Shown here piece by piece: positions 47,974 to 57,341 of a stretch of DNA of 64,000 nt. The notes beneath the pieces were generated by a model. That model searched no databases and was not told the origin of the DNA. It saw only the letters and a program-made list of their open reading frames with translations. Every line of letters starts with the position of its first letter. The first letter of the stretch is position 1. The stretch covers positions 115,644 to 179,643 of the forward strand of contig JADJDU010000011.1 of NCBI GenBank assembly GCA_016702505.1, in the 5' to 3' direction. A program made the translations under genes and the position numbers. This stretch comes from Microthrixaceae bacterium (GTDB lineage Bacteria > Actinomycetota > Acidimicrobiia > Acidimicrobiales > Iamiaceae).

Positions 47974-50157
47974 TTAGGACTTGAGGAGGAAGTCGGCTTC
48001 GCCCTCGTCCAAGAACAGCGACACCTCGGCCCGCAGGGCGGGATGGCCGGCCAGATCAGGGTCTGAGTCCGCCAACTCGAAGGCCACCTCGCGGGCCCGT
48101 TCCACCCACACCCGATCCCGCCGCAGCGAGGCCAACTTCAAGTCGTTGCGACCCTTTTGACGTTCGCCCATAAGCGTCCCTTCACCGCGCAGGTCCAGGT
48201 CCACCTCGGCCAGATCGAACCCGTCGGTGGTACGGACCATGGCCTCGAGCCGGGCCTGGCCATCCGGTGTCGTGCCTGCCCCCACCAACCAACACGACGA
48301 AGCCTGCGAACCGCGCCCGACCCGGCCCCGAAGCTGGTGAAGCTGAGCGATTCCGAAACGGTCGGCGTCGAGGATGACCATGACCGTGGCGTTGGGGACG
48401 TCGACGCCGACCTCGATGACGGTGGTGGCCACCAACACATCGATTTCACCGGCCCGGAACGCGGCCATGGTGGCTTCCTTGTCGGCGGCTGGCACCCGGC
48501 CGTGCAACAACCCGAGCCTCAAGCCGTGGAGCTCGCCACCAGCCAGGCGTTCCAGAGTTTCCTCCGCCGAGCGCACCTCTAGCTTCTCGGACTCCTCAAC
48601 CAGTGGGCACACCACATAGGCCTGTCGACCAGTCTCGACCTCGGCTCGGACGTGATGCCACACCGGAGCCTCGGCATCGATGTCGTCACCCCCGTTCGTC
48701 TTGACCCACGTCGTAGAGATGGGAGTCCGACCCGGCGGGAGCTCGTCGAGCACCGAAACGTCCAGGTCGCCGTAGACGGTCATGGCCGCAGTGCGGGGAA
48801 TGGGCGTGGCCGTCATCACCAGGACGTCGGGGGTGGTTCCATCGGCTCCCTTGGTCCGCAACGCCGCCCGTTGCTCGACGCCGAAGCGGTGCTGTTCGTC
48901 GATCACCACCACCCCGAGCGACCGGAACGTCACCGCGTCCTCGATCAGAGCGTGGGTACCGATCAACAGGTCGACCGAGCCGTCGGCCAGGGACTCGGCC
49001 AGCTTCCGCCGGTTGGCGGCCGTGGTCCGGTTGGTCAACAGCTCGACTCGCAGTGGCCGCTCACGGGCCATCCCCTCGAACAGGGATCCCTCGTCGGCAT
49101 CGCCGGGCACCATGAGCCCGGCAAGCAGCGCGCTGATACCCGCGTGGTGCTGTTCGGCCAAGACCTCGGTCGGGGCCATCAACGCGCCTTGGTGTCCCCC
49201 TTGCACCGCGGTCAGAAGCGCGGAGACGGCAACCACCGTCTTGCCGGCTCCTACGTCGCCCTGCAACAACCGATGCATGGGATGAGGTCCGGCCAGATCG
49301 GTGGAGATCTCGGCGATGACCCGACGTTGAGCTCCGGTCAGCGGAAAGGCGAGGCGGTCGTGAAACCGGTCCACCAGTTCCCCGGTGGTCACCTGGACGA
49401 TTCCCCGGGCCGTCCGTTCCAGCGCTCGCTTGCGCAAGACCAGTGCCAACTGCACCCGCAACAGCTCGTCGAACACCAGACGTCGACGGGCCAACTCCAC
49501 ATCGGCCATGGAACGGGGTACGTGGATCGACGTGAACGCCTCGGCCCTACCGACCAGCTCGAAACGACCGAGCACGGCGTCATCGAGGGGTTCGGCCAAG
49601 CCTCGCTTCTGACACTTGCCCAGCGCCGCCTCCACCCACGAACCGATCTCCCAGGTGGTGATGCGGTGCTTCTCGCTCTGGGCGTAGAGGGGGACTATCC
49701 GGCCGGTGCGGTCGCCGCCGATCAGATCCACGACCGGGTTCGAGAGCTGCTTGCGCCCTTGGAAGATCTCGACCTTGCCGAAGAACACCGCCTCGGTCCC
49801 CACCGGGAGCTGGCGTTCCCGCCAACCCTGGTTGAAGAAGCTCACCCGCAGGTAGCCAGAGCCATCACTCACCTCGGCGGTTACCAGCACCTTGGGCGGA
49901 CGTCCCCGGGTGCGCCGCGACGAGACCCTGGCCACCGACGCAATAACCATGGCCTCGTCTCCGGGCGAGAGGTCACTGATGCGGGCCTGGCGAGTCCGGT
50001 CCAGGTAACGGCGGGGATAGTGGGTGAGCAGGTCCAGGACGTTCTCCACACCCAGCTCGGCCAGACCCGCCACCTTCTTGGGCTTCGATGCCAGAGCGGT
50101 GAGGGAGCTGAGCGGAAATCCGCTCAGCTCGGCCAGGGTGATCGGGTCGCCGGTCAC
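47974..50157 (-). CDS. recG: ATP-dependent DNA helicase RecG
   Basis: Rescues stalled forks and Holliday junctions. 727 residues from GTG 50157. An N-terminal wedge/OB domain (LLTHYPRRYLDR, VSFFNQGWRERQL), helicase motif I MHRLLQGDVGAGKTVVAVSA, DEQH box VVIDEQHRFGVEQR, MTATPIPRTAAM, and motif VI QLRGRVGRGSQASSCWL. The frame is intact throughout. The start was chosen because fakA stops 28 bases upstream. Confidence 0.95.
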   Translation of the reverse strand: MTGDPITLAELSGFPLSSLTALASKPKKVAGLAELGVENVLDLLTHYPRRYLDRTRQARISDLSPGDEAMVIASVARVSSRRTRGRPPKVLVTAEVSDGSGYLRVSFFNQGWRERQLPVGTEAVFFGKVEIFQGRKQLSNPVVDLIGGDRTGRIVPLYAQSEKHRITTWEIGSWVEAALGKCQKRGLAEPLDDAVLGRFELVGRAEAFTSIHVPRSMADVELARRRLVFDELLRVQLALVLRKRALERTARGIVQVTTGELVDRFHDRLAFPLTGAQRRVIAEISTDLAGPHPMHRLLQGDVGAGKTVVAVSALLTAVQGGHQGALMAPTEVLAEQHHAGISALLAGLMVPGDADEGSLFEGMARERPLRVELLTNRTTAANRRKLAESLADGSVDLLIGTHALIEDAVTFRSLGVVVIDEQHRFGVEQRAALRTKGADGTTPDVLVMTATPIPRTAAMTVYGDLDVSVLDELPPGRTPISTTWVKTNGGDDIDAEAPVWHHVRAEVETGRQAYVVCPLVEESEKLEVRSAEETLERLAGGELHGLRLGLLHGRVPAADKEATMAAFRAGEIDVLVATTVIEVGVDVPNATVMVILDADRFGIAQLHQLRGRVGRGSQASSCWLVGAGTTPDGQARLEAMVRTTDGFDLAEVDLDLRGEGTLMGERQKGRNDLKLASLRRDRVWVERAREVAFELADSDPDLAGHPALRAEVSLFLDEGEADFLLKS

Positions 50158-50185
50158 GACCCTGCGTCTCTCACCACCGTCGGAC

Positions 50186-51826
50186 CTACTCGATGCCGAA
50201 CAGGTACGGGTACAGGGGTTGACCACCGTGGTGGACGTCGGGTTCGACCTCGGGATGGTTCTCGTCCAGCCACCCGGTGATTCGCCGGGTCTCAGCCGCC
50301 GATGCGCCTTCACCTTCGATCACGGTGAGGATCTCCTGGCTGCCGTCGAGCAACTTGGACAGCAGGCCGATGGCGGCATCGGCGGCGGTGGGTGCCACCG
50401 AGCGAATGGCGGAACGATCGATGCCGATGTGATCGCCCTCGGCGATCGGCCCCGCCTCGCACGTCGACGCTCGAACCGCCCGCGTCACCTCACCGGCGAT
50501 CACGTTGGACGCAGCCTCAGCCATGCCTGCCGCGTTCGTCTCTCCGGCAGCCTCTGGGTCATAGGCCAACAGCGCGGCGAAGCCCTCGGGAATGCCCTTC
50601 GTGGGTACCACCAGGACCGTCTTGTCGGTGGTTGCGTCCACCTGTTCGGCCACGGCGATGATGTTCTTGTTGTTGGGAAGGATCACCACCTGATCGGCTG
50701 GCACCGCCTCGACCGCCTCACGGAGCTGGGCCGTCGAGGGATTCATCGACTGACCGCCGGTGATCACCTGGTGGACACCCAAGGACCGGAAGATCCGCTT
50801 GATCCCGTCTCCGGTGGCCACCGCCACCACCGCAGTGGTGACCGGTTCCAGCGGTGCATCCGGTTCAGGTTGACCCGCCGCATCACGGACCCAACGCTCT
50901 TCTTCGACCTCTTCGAGCAGATCGGTCACCCGGATCTTCATCGGACGACCGATCTCGATGGCGGCCTCGATGGCGGCACCGATGTCGTCGGTGTGAATGT
51001 GGCAGTTGAACAGGCCGTCGCCGCCCACCACCACGATCGAATCGCCGATCCCGGCCCACACCTCCTTGAACGCACCGATGGCGTCGTCGGGGGCCTCCAA
51101 CAGGTACATGACCTCGTAGCGCAGGTCGGCCAGGCCGCTGTGATCATGATCGTGGTCGGACGCCATGGCCGGCACCGCGGCCGCCACCAAGGCCGGGTCC
51201 ACCTCGGGCATGGGCCGCCCGTCGACACGGGTCAGCGCCGAGTCCAAGAACAGGAGCAGCCCGGTGCCGCCGGCATCGACCACTCCGGCTGCGGCCAGTA
51301 CCGGCAACAGTTCTGGTGTGCGGGCCAGCGCATCTCGACCGGCGACCAGGGCGGCCTCGAGCACCTGAACCAAGGGCGCGTCACCGGCCGCGACCGCACC
51401 CTCGGCGGCGCATCGGATCACGGTGAGGATCGTTCCCTCCACCGGATTTCCCACCGCCTCGTAGGCGCCGGCGGCCGCGACGGTGAGCGCCTCGGCCACC
51501 TGAGCCCCACCCACGGCGTCGTGGCCGGCCAGGGTGGCGGTGAGGCCGCGCATGATCTGAGACAGGATCACTCCGCTGTTGCCACGGGCCCCCATGAGCG
51601 CGCCGTAACCGATGGCCTTGCAGGTGGAGGCCATGTCGGCCTCGGCACCTTCGAGTTCGGACACGACCGACTCCAACGTGAGCGCCATGTTGGTACCGGT
51701 GTCTCCATCGGGCACGGGATAGACGTTGAGGCGGTTGATCCCCTCCTGGTGGAGCCGCAGCGCATCACGGAACCCGATGATCACGTGGCGCAGGTCGCTG
51801 GCGTCCAGCCGGTCGAGCGTCGTCAT
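50186..51826 (-). CDS. fakA: DAK2/DegV-type fatty acid kinase subunit FakA-like
   Basis: 546 residues. The N-terminal DAK2 domain has INRLNVYPVPDGDTGTNMALTLESV, GARGNSGVILSQIMRG and AGGTGLLLFLD. The central and C-terminal domains include HIHTDDIGAAIEAA, VITGGQSMNPSTAQL and LPNNKNII. FakA phosphorylates fatty acids bound to FakB (DegV) proteins. No FakB is in the window. A His/Asp-rich DHDHDH stretch near residue 320 is unusual. Adjacent to recG, as in many Gram-positives. Confidence 0.92.
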   Translation of the reverse strand: MTTLDRLDASDLRHVIIGFRDALRLHQEGINRLNVYPVPDGDTGTNMALTLESVVSELEGAEADMASTCKAIGYGALMGARGNSGVILSQIMRGLTATLAGHDAVGGAQVAEALTVAAAGAYEAVGNPVEGTILTVIRCAAEGAVAAGDAPLVQVLEAALVAGRDALARTPELLPVLAAAGVVDAGGTGLLLFLDSALTRVDGRPMPEVDPALVAAAVPAMASDHDHDHSGLADLRYEVMYLLEAPDDAIGAFKEVWAGIGDSIVVVGGDGLFNCHIHTDDIGAAIEAAIEIGRPMKIRVTDLLEEVEEERWVRDAAGQPEPDAPLEPVTTAVVAVATGDGIKRIFRSLGVHQVITGGQSMNPSTAQLREAVEAVPADQVVILPNNKNIIAVAEQVDATTDKTVLVVPTKGIPEGFAALLAYDPEAAGETNAAGMAEAASNVIAGEVTRAVRASTCEAGPIAEGDHIGIDRSAIRSVAPTAADAAIGLLSKLLDGSQEILTVIEGEGASAAETRRITGWLDENHPEVEPDVHHGGQPLYPYLFGIE

Positions 51827-52055
51827 GGCGGCGCAGCCTAGAAGGTGACGCCGGGTCCCACCGCGGCCCAAGCCGGGTTTCACGTCGAGTCCAAGGTTCC
51901 AACCGGGTCGAACCGACTGCCAACCGCAGCTTCCCACCAGAGGGGAGCACGGAGACACCCTGTGAGCTTGTGATCGGTGGTGCCCGGCTCCTAGCCTTGC
52001 CCGTCGGCCCTTCCGGGCCTTCCCTCGACAGAGCAAGCGACCTTGGAGTGCAGTG

Positions 52056-52256
52056 ATGGCCTCGACCTGTGACGTGTGCGGCAAGAAGCCGTCGTTCGGC
52101 ATGAGCGTGAGCCACTCGCACCGCCGGACCAAGCGCCGCTGGAACCCCAACATCCAGCGGGTGCGGGCCGTCATCGCCCCCGGCACCATCCGCCGGGTCA
52201 ACGTGTGCACCGGCTGCCTCAAGGCCGGCAAGATCACCAAGGCCGCCCGGGTCTGA
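52056..52256 (+). CDS. rpmB: 50S ribosomal protein L28
   Basis: 66 residues: [42 protein letters not shown]. The CxxC pairs show the zinc-binding form. ATG 52056 is preferred over the adjacent GTG 52053. Divergent from fakA; the 229-base gap has a small hairpin (GGCCC-TTCC-GGGCC, 52006-52019) in the likely leader. Confidence 0.96.
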   Translation: MASTCDVCGKKPSFGMSVSHSHRRTKRRWNPNIQRVRAVIAPGTIRRVNVCTGCLKAGKITKAARV

Positions 52257-52295
52257 CCCATACGATCTGGCGGACCGGCTCGTACCGGTCCCACC

Positions 52296-52320
52296 ACGGC
52301 CGACGCCCAGCGTCGGCCGT
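52296..52320 (+). terminator. rpmB terminator
   Basis: ACGGCCGACGC-CCA-GCGTCGGCCGT, a perfect 11-bp stem with a three-base loop, followed by TTTT at 52326-52329. It lies 39 bases after the rpmB stop. Confidence 0.85.
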
Positions 52321-52464
52321 CGGCGTTTTCAAGGTCCGACACGACCACCACCACACGACATCACCGTCGGCGATGGCCGACATCCCAACCTGGCATGGCC
52401 CAGATGGGTGTGCGTTGTGCACGACGTTGGCGGGTGCGCCTAGGCTTTTCCGATCCCGAGCCGT

Positions 52465-52469
52465 GGAGG
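52465..52469 (+). promoter_or_regulatory. Ribosome-binding site deciding a TTG start
   Basis: GGAGG seven bases before the TTG at 52477. The alternative GTG at 52486 would be 16 bases away, so TTG is favoured. Confidence 0.55.
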
Positions 52470-52476
52470 CGTCGCT

Positions 52477-52716
52477 TTGCAAGGTGTGATCAAGTCGTAT
52501 GACCCCGGGACGGGCGACGGCATCATCATGTGCGACACCGACCTCGCCGACTACGACCTAGCCCGCGGCGCGTTGGTCGACTCCCCCTTCCGCATGCTCC
52601 GCCAGGGGCAGCGGGTGATCTTCGACCTCGACTCCGAAGGGCGGGCCGTCGGTCTGCGACTCGGTTCCGAGGTCGACATGGGCACGCCGGGCTTCGCCCC
52701 GCCGCCCGAGATCTGA
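52477..52716 (+). CDS. Cold-shock-domain-like small protein
   Basis: 79 residues. GVIKSYDPGTGDGIIMCDTD resembles the first strands of a cold-shock domain (GTVKWF...GFGFI), and QGQRVIFDLDSEGRAVGLRLGS matches its C-terminal strands. The aromatic RNA-binding residues of classical CspA are mostly replaced (Ser-Tyr for Trp-Phe, Ile for Phe), so it is a divergent member. It lies just before pckG with no clear terminator between. Confidence 0.7.
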   Translation: MQGVIKSYDPGTGDGIIMCDTDLADYDLARGALVDSPFRMLRQGQRVIFDLDSEGRAVGLRLGSEVDMGTPGFAPPPEI

Positions 52717-52755
52717 ATCGCCGCGCCCCGCTCCAACCGTCTTTCGGAGGAACTC

Positions 52756-54550
52756 ATGACTGCCAGCACCACCAATGCCAACCTCGAGGCGTGGGTCCAA
52801 GAGTGGGCGGCGGTGTTCCAACCCGCCGACATCCACTGGTGTGACGGATCGGCCGAGGAGTACGACAACCTCTGTCAGGTCCTCGTCGACGGCGGCACCT
52901 TCGAACGCCTGAGCGATGCCAAACGGCCCAACAGCTACCTGGCCCTGTCCGATCCCGGTGACGTCGCCCGGGTGGAGGACCGCACCTTCATCTGCTGTGA
53001 GAACGAGATCGACGCCGGCCCCACCAACAACTGGCGGGCCCCGGCCGAGATGAAGGCCGAGCTCACCGGTCTCTACTCAGGGGCCATGAAGGGGCGCACC
53101 ATGTACGTGGTGCCGTTCTCGATGGGTCCACTCGGCTCGCCCATCGCCCACATCGGGGTGCAGCTCACCGACTCGCCCTACGTGGCGGTGAGCATGCGGA
53201 TCATGACCCGCATGGGCCAGGGTGCTCTGGACGTGCTCGGTGACGGCGAGTGGGTTCGCTGCCTGCACTCAGTGGGTGCCCCGCTCGCCGAAGGTCAGGC
53301 CGACGTGGCTTGGCCCTGCAACGCCGACAACAAGTACATCACCCACTACCCCGAGACCAACGAGATCTGGAGCTACGGCTCGGGCTACGGCGGCAACGCC
53401 CTGCTGGGCAAGAAGTGCTTCGCCCTGCGCATCGCCTCCACCATGGCCCGCGACGAGGGCTGGATGGCCGAGCACATGCTCATCGTGGGTGTCACCAACC
53501 CTGCCGGCGAGAAGAAGTACATCGCCGGCGCCTTCCCGTCGGCCTGCGGCAAGACCAACATGGCCATGCTCATCCCCACCCTGCCGGGCTGGAAGGTGCG
53601 AGACCATCGGCGACGACATCGCCTGGATGAAGTTCGGTGAGGACGGACGGCTCTATGCCATCAACCCCGAAGCCGGCTTCTTCGGCGTGGCTCCCGGCAC
53701 CGGCGAGCAGACCAACCCCAACGCCATCCGGGCCTTGTACGGCAACTCGATCTTCACCAACGTGGCCCGCACCGACGACGGCGACGTGTGGTGGGAAGGC
53801 CTCACCGACGACGAGCCCGCCCACCTCACCGACTGGAAGGGCAACGACTGGACTCCCGAGTCCGGCTCGCCGGCTGCTCACCCCAACGCCCGTTTCACTG
53901 CTCCGGCCTCACAGTGCCCCTCGATCGACGCCCAATGGGAAGACCCCAAGGGCGTGCCGATCTCGGCCATCCTCTTCGGCGGGCGTCGAGCCACCAACGT
54001 CCCGCTGGTGACCGAGGCGTTCGACTGGCAGCACGGCACCTTCCTCGGCTCGATCATGAGCTCGGAGAAGACCGCAGCCGCGGCCGGCACCATCGGTGAA
54101 GTCCGCTTCGACCCCTTCGCCATGCTCCCGTTCATGGGCTACAACGCCGGTGACTACATGCAGCACTGGCTCGACATCGGCAAGGCCACCGACGCCGCCA
54201 ACCTGCCCCGCCTGTTCTGGGTCAACTGGTTCCGCAAGGGAGACGACGGGTCGTTCCTGTGGCCCGGGTTCGGCGACAACAGCCGGGTCCTCAAGTGGGT
54301 GTTCGAACGGCTCGAAGGCACCGCCGACGCGGTGGACACCGCCATCGGCCGGGTTCCCACCGCCGATGGCATCGACACCACCGGCCTCGACATCACCCCC
54401 GAGGTGCTCGGCGAGCTGCTGGCGGTGGACAACGAGGCCTGGAGGGGCGAGATCCCCCTCATCGAGGAGCACTTCAACTTCATCGGCGAACGGCTCCCTG
54501 CCGAACTGGCCGACGAGCTGCGCGAACTCGAGAAGCGCCTGTCCAACTGA
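52756..54550 (+). CDS. pckG: Phosphoenolpyruvate carboxykinase (GTP), one frameshift
   Basis: Converts oxaloacetate to PEP in gluconeogenesis. About 597 residues after removing one extra C near 53599 (GWKV then [16 protein letters not shown]). Motifs: [24 protein letters not shown], the P-loop [44 protein letters not shown] and [25 protein letters not shown]. The indel lies in a conserved block of an otherwise intact gene. A terminator follows. Confidence 0.95.
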
Positions 54551-54561
54551 GCGAGCCGCCT

Positions 54562-54603
54562 GGGCGGACCGACCCCTCGAGCCGAACGAGGCGCGGTCTG
54601 CCC
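54562..54603. terminator. Two-tier hairpin between convergent genes
   Basis: GGGCGGACCG pairs with CGGTCTGCCC (one G-T pair), enclosing an inner CCTCG/CGAGG stem. It lies between the ends of pckG (plus) and the four-helix membrane protein (minus). Confidence 0.7.
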
Positions 54604-54611
54604 GCGGACGG

Positions 54612-55007
54612 CTAGCCGGGCTGGTTCGGGTTGAGGTGGATGGCCCGAAGGGCCAGCCCCATCAGGAACAGCCCGCCCACCCCGTACAACAGGTACACCT
54701 TGTCCTTCAGTTGTGCGCGATAGCTGTAGATGATCGCGGCCGCGAACAGGGCCACGAAGCCGTAGAACATGTGGAACGGAAGATGGTCGGGGTCGTTTCC
54801 CTCGAACAGTTTCTGACGCAGGACCACGCCGGCTAGCACCTGCACGACGATGGTGGCCTGCGCCGCTCCGGTGAACCACCACAGCGATTTGTGCCGCAGG
54901 TTCAGGAACCGGTGGGCCGCCAAGGCCCAACCACCGGCGACCAGGTTGGACACCACCACGACCCAGGCGAAGGTCTCGTGAAACCTCACCAAGGCATCAG
55001 TGCTCAT
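54612..55007 (-). CDS. Four-helix membrane protein of unknown function
   Basis: 131 residues with four hydrophobic segments (near 12-32, 42-63, 78-97 and 103-120) separated by short basic loops; HLPFHMFYGFVALFAAAIIYSY is the most distinctive stretch. No family recognised with confidence. Confidence 0.7.
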   Translation of the reverse strand: MSTDALVRFHETFAWVVVVSNLVAGGWALAAHRFLNLRHKSLWWFTGAAQATIVVQVLAGVVLRQKLFEGNDPDHLPFHMFYGFVALFAAAIIYSYRAQLKDKVYLLYGVGGLFLMGLALRAIHLNPNQPG

Positions 55008-55021
55008 CGACTCCGACCCGG

Positions 55022-56446
55022 TCAGCCGGTGTAGCGGGGCTCAGCCCGACGAGGCTCGGCCGCTGGGGGTGTCGGCACGGGCCGGGTCATCGGAGAGGTG
55101 GTGGATGTGGTGCCACCTGGTGCAGTGGTGCTACTCGGCGTGGTGGTGCTCCCCGGCACGGTGCTGGCAGGAATCGAGGTGGAGGTAGATCCGGGCCTGG
55201 TGGTCGACCCCGGCGTCGAGGTGGACGGCACCATGGAACTCGACGGCGGCTGAGTGGGTCGACCCAGGTTCTCGAGGTCCCCGTCGCGACAGGTCGCGGG
55301 GCCGTTCACCGGGTTGCACCGCGCCACTGTCCCACCGGGGATCTCGACCACGAAATCGGTCTCGAAGCCCACCGCCATGCCCCGAACCGGGTAGTCGGTG
55401 CTGACCCACTGGGCCCCGCTGGCCAGCGCAGCGTCGCGGGGTCCGGTGTCGTTGGCCCGGGCCTCGAGGGTGTCAGAGTCCGACCGGGTGCGAACCACGA
55501 AACCCTGGGTCACCAGATCGGGGATCGAGGGATCGAACGGGTCGTTGCGCTTGATGAAGGCAGCATCATCGTCACCGGGGTCGGCGTTGGTGAACAGAAC
55601 CCGACCTTCCAACGACGGGTGACCGCTCAGGTAGTCGGTCCGGTACCCGCCGCCGTTGTCCATCATGAACATGACCTGACCACGACTCTCCCCAAGGGTG
55701 GGCCAACCGTCGGACACGACAGCGTCGCGCAGGGTGGAATGCCCGCCCCGGATGTCGTCGGGCGTGATCATCTGGTTCTCGGGGAACACGGAGCGGATCT
55801 CATCGTCGAGGCCGTTCATGGCCGCTGGTGTCCACGGCTCGGGCTCGGTGAAGTCGAGATCACCGACCACCAGCGGTGAGTCCTTCAGCTCCACCAGGAT
55901 CGCGATGGGAACGTGACCGGGGTTGGCGTCGCTCCACCCCTTCACCTGCTGGAGGCAGAGACGGAAGGACGGACAGGTCGATCCGTAGTCCACGTCTTGG
56001 ATGTGGAAGGTCTTGGTACCGGGTTGGTCCATGATCTCGGGCTCATAGGGTCCGAGATCCAACGCGGTGCGGAGCAACGGTTGACGGAACCGGCCACCGG
56101 CCGCATCCACCCATACGTCGAGCTCGATCTGGCGCACCTTCTGGGAAGCGAACTGGGTTGGCAACGGAGCGTGCTGATACTGCATGCGGTCGGCACCGGC
56201 ACCGATGAAGCTGCGGATCATGTCTTGCTCAGCCTGACTGGGCAGAACCTTGTAGCTGTTGTGGCTACCGACCACCTGGATCTCGTTGAGGCGGACGTCG
56301 TCTCCAGGCAGACCACGACCGGCGTGCGCTCCGCTTGGATCAGGACCAGCGCCCGAGGTTGTCGACCCGGCCCCGACGACGGCGAAGGCCAGGGCCAGCA
56401 CCGCTGCTGTGGCCGTGGTGATCTTGGTGTGGTTTCGTGCGCGCAT
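55022..56446 (-). CDS. Exported Ca2+-dependent PI-PLC-like phosphodiesterase
   Basis: 474 residues from the ATG at 56446. Signal peptide (ITTATAAVLALAFAVVGAGS), then a PLC-like TIM barrel: NEIQVVGSHNSYK (first His), RQIELDVWVDAAGG (metal site), FHIQDVDYGSTC, VPIAILVELKDSP and MFMMDNGG. This resembles the Ca2+-dependent phosphoinositide-phospholipase C family of bacteria. The last 85 residues are a Ser/Thr/Pro-rich tail, probably a cell-wall-spanning or glycosylated stalk. Substrate unknown. Confidence 0.82.
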   Translation of the reverse strand: MRARNHTKITTATAAVLALAFAVVGAGSTTSGAGPDPSGAHAGRGLPGDDVRLNEIQVVGSHNSYKVLPSQAEQDMIRSFIGAGADRMQYQHAPLPTQFASQKVRQIELDVWVDAAGGRFRQPLLRTALDLGPYEPEIMDQPGTKTFHIQDVDYGSTCPSFRLCLQQVKGWSDANPGHVPIAILVELKDSPLVVGDLDFTEPEPWTPAAMNGLDDEIRSVFPENQMITPDDIRGGHSTLRDAVVSDGWPTLGESRGQVMFMMDNGGGYRTDYLSGHPSLEGRVLFTNADPGDDDAAFIKRNDPFDPSIPDLVTQGFVVRTRSDSDTLEARANDTGPRDAALASGAQWVSTDYPVRGMAVGFETDFVVEIPGGTVARCNPVNGPATCRDGDLENLGRPTQPPSSSMVPSTSTPGSTTRPGSTSTSIPASTVPGSTTTPSSTTAPGGTTSTTSPMTRPVPTPPAAEPRRAEPRYTG

Positions 56447-56520
56447 CTCGTACCCCTGTGCCCGGCGTGAGGATTTCGACCCTACCGGCAACCCGCCGCC
56501 TCGGCCGGGTTCGGGTTGGG

Positions 56521-57318
56521 TCACAGGGCCTTGAACAGCTCGCCGAACACGGCCGGCGGGTTGTCGAGGAGATCCTCGACGATGAACCACTCGGTGCCGA
56601 ACACGTACTCGAACGCTTCCAGGGGCATGGCCGCCATGAAGTGATCGGCACCGATCTGACTTCCATGGGCCAACATCGAGGACCGCTTGCGTTGTATCAC
56701 CGGCTGGGCGTCGACAGAGTGGGTGATGATGGACTCGGCGCTGCCGAAGCCCTCGGGTAACTCGGATGGCAGGTCATCGCCGAGGTCCACGTTCAGGTCC
56801 ACCGCTGCTTGGCGGGACCGGTTGATGTGGTCGCGGTTCATCGTGCTCTGAGCCACCACCGGCACCCCGGCCAGTTCTGCGGCCCGCTTGCCGACCCGAT
56901 GGACCTGGACGTGGTCGGGGTGGCCATAACCACCGTGGTCGTCGTAGGTGGTGATCACGTCGGCCTTCTCCTCCTCGAGGATCACCGCCAGACGACGAGC
57001 GGCATGGTCGACGTCGGCCTGCCGAAAGCTCCACGGAGCATCGTTGGTGGCCTCACCCTCCATGCCCGAATCGGTGAAGCCGAGGAACTCCACCCGGTGG
57101 GCGCCGATGACGGCGGCCGACTCGTAGCACTCGGCGGTGCGCCTCAGCGCCAACTGCTCGTCCTCATCGAGCACCCCGTCCACCGGCGTGCCCAGCTCAC
57201 CTCTCGTGGCGAACACCAACACCACGCGGTGACCGCCGTCGGAGGCTCGAGCCAGCAGGCCGCTGGTGGCGATCGACTCGTCGTCGGGATGGGCATGGAA
57301 GCTGACGATGGTCCCCAT
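56521..57318 (-). CDS. PIG-L/LmbE family deacetylase
   Basis: 265 residues. The zinc motif is HAHPDDE near the N-terminus, with GGYGHPDHVQVHRVG for the third ligand. Related proteins deacetylate GlcNAc-inositol (MshB) or cleave mycothiol conjugates (Mca). No further mycothiol gene lies nearby, so the substrate is open. Confidence 0.88.
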   Translation of the reverse strand: MGTIVSFHAHPDDESIATSGLLARASDGGHRVVLVFATRGELGTPVDGVLDEDEQLALRRTAECYESAAVIGAHRVEFLGFTDSGMEGEATNDAPWSFRQADVDHAARRLAVILEEEKADVITTYDDHGGYGHPDHVQVHRVGKRAAELAGVPVVAQSTMNRDHINRSRQAAVDLNVDLGDDLPSELPEGFGSAESIITHSVDAQPVIQRKRSSMLAHGSQIGADHFMAAMPLEAFEYVFGTEWFIVEDLLDNPPAVFGELFKAL

Positions 57319-57341
57319 GGCCGGTCACGCTAGCGATCGGG

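Noticed and set aside
48652..51841. Long plus-strand open frames of 542 and 605 codons
   Set aside because: They are antisense to recG and fakA, which are intact and conserved, and their translation has shadow composition.
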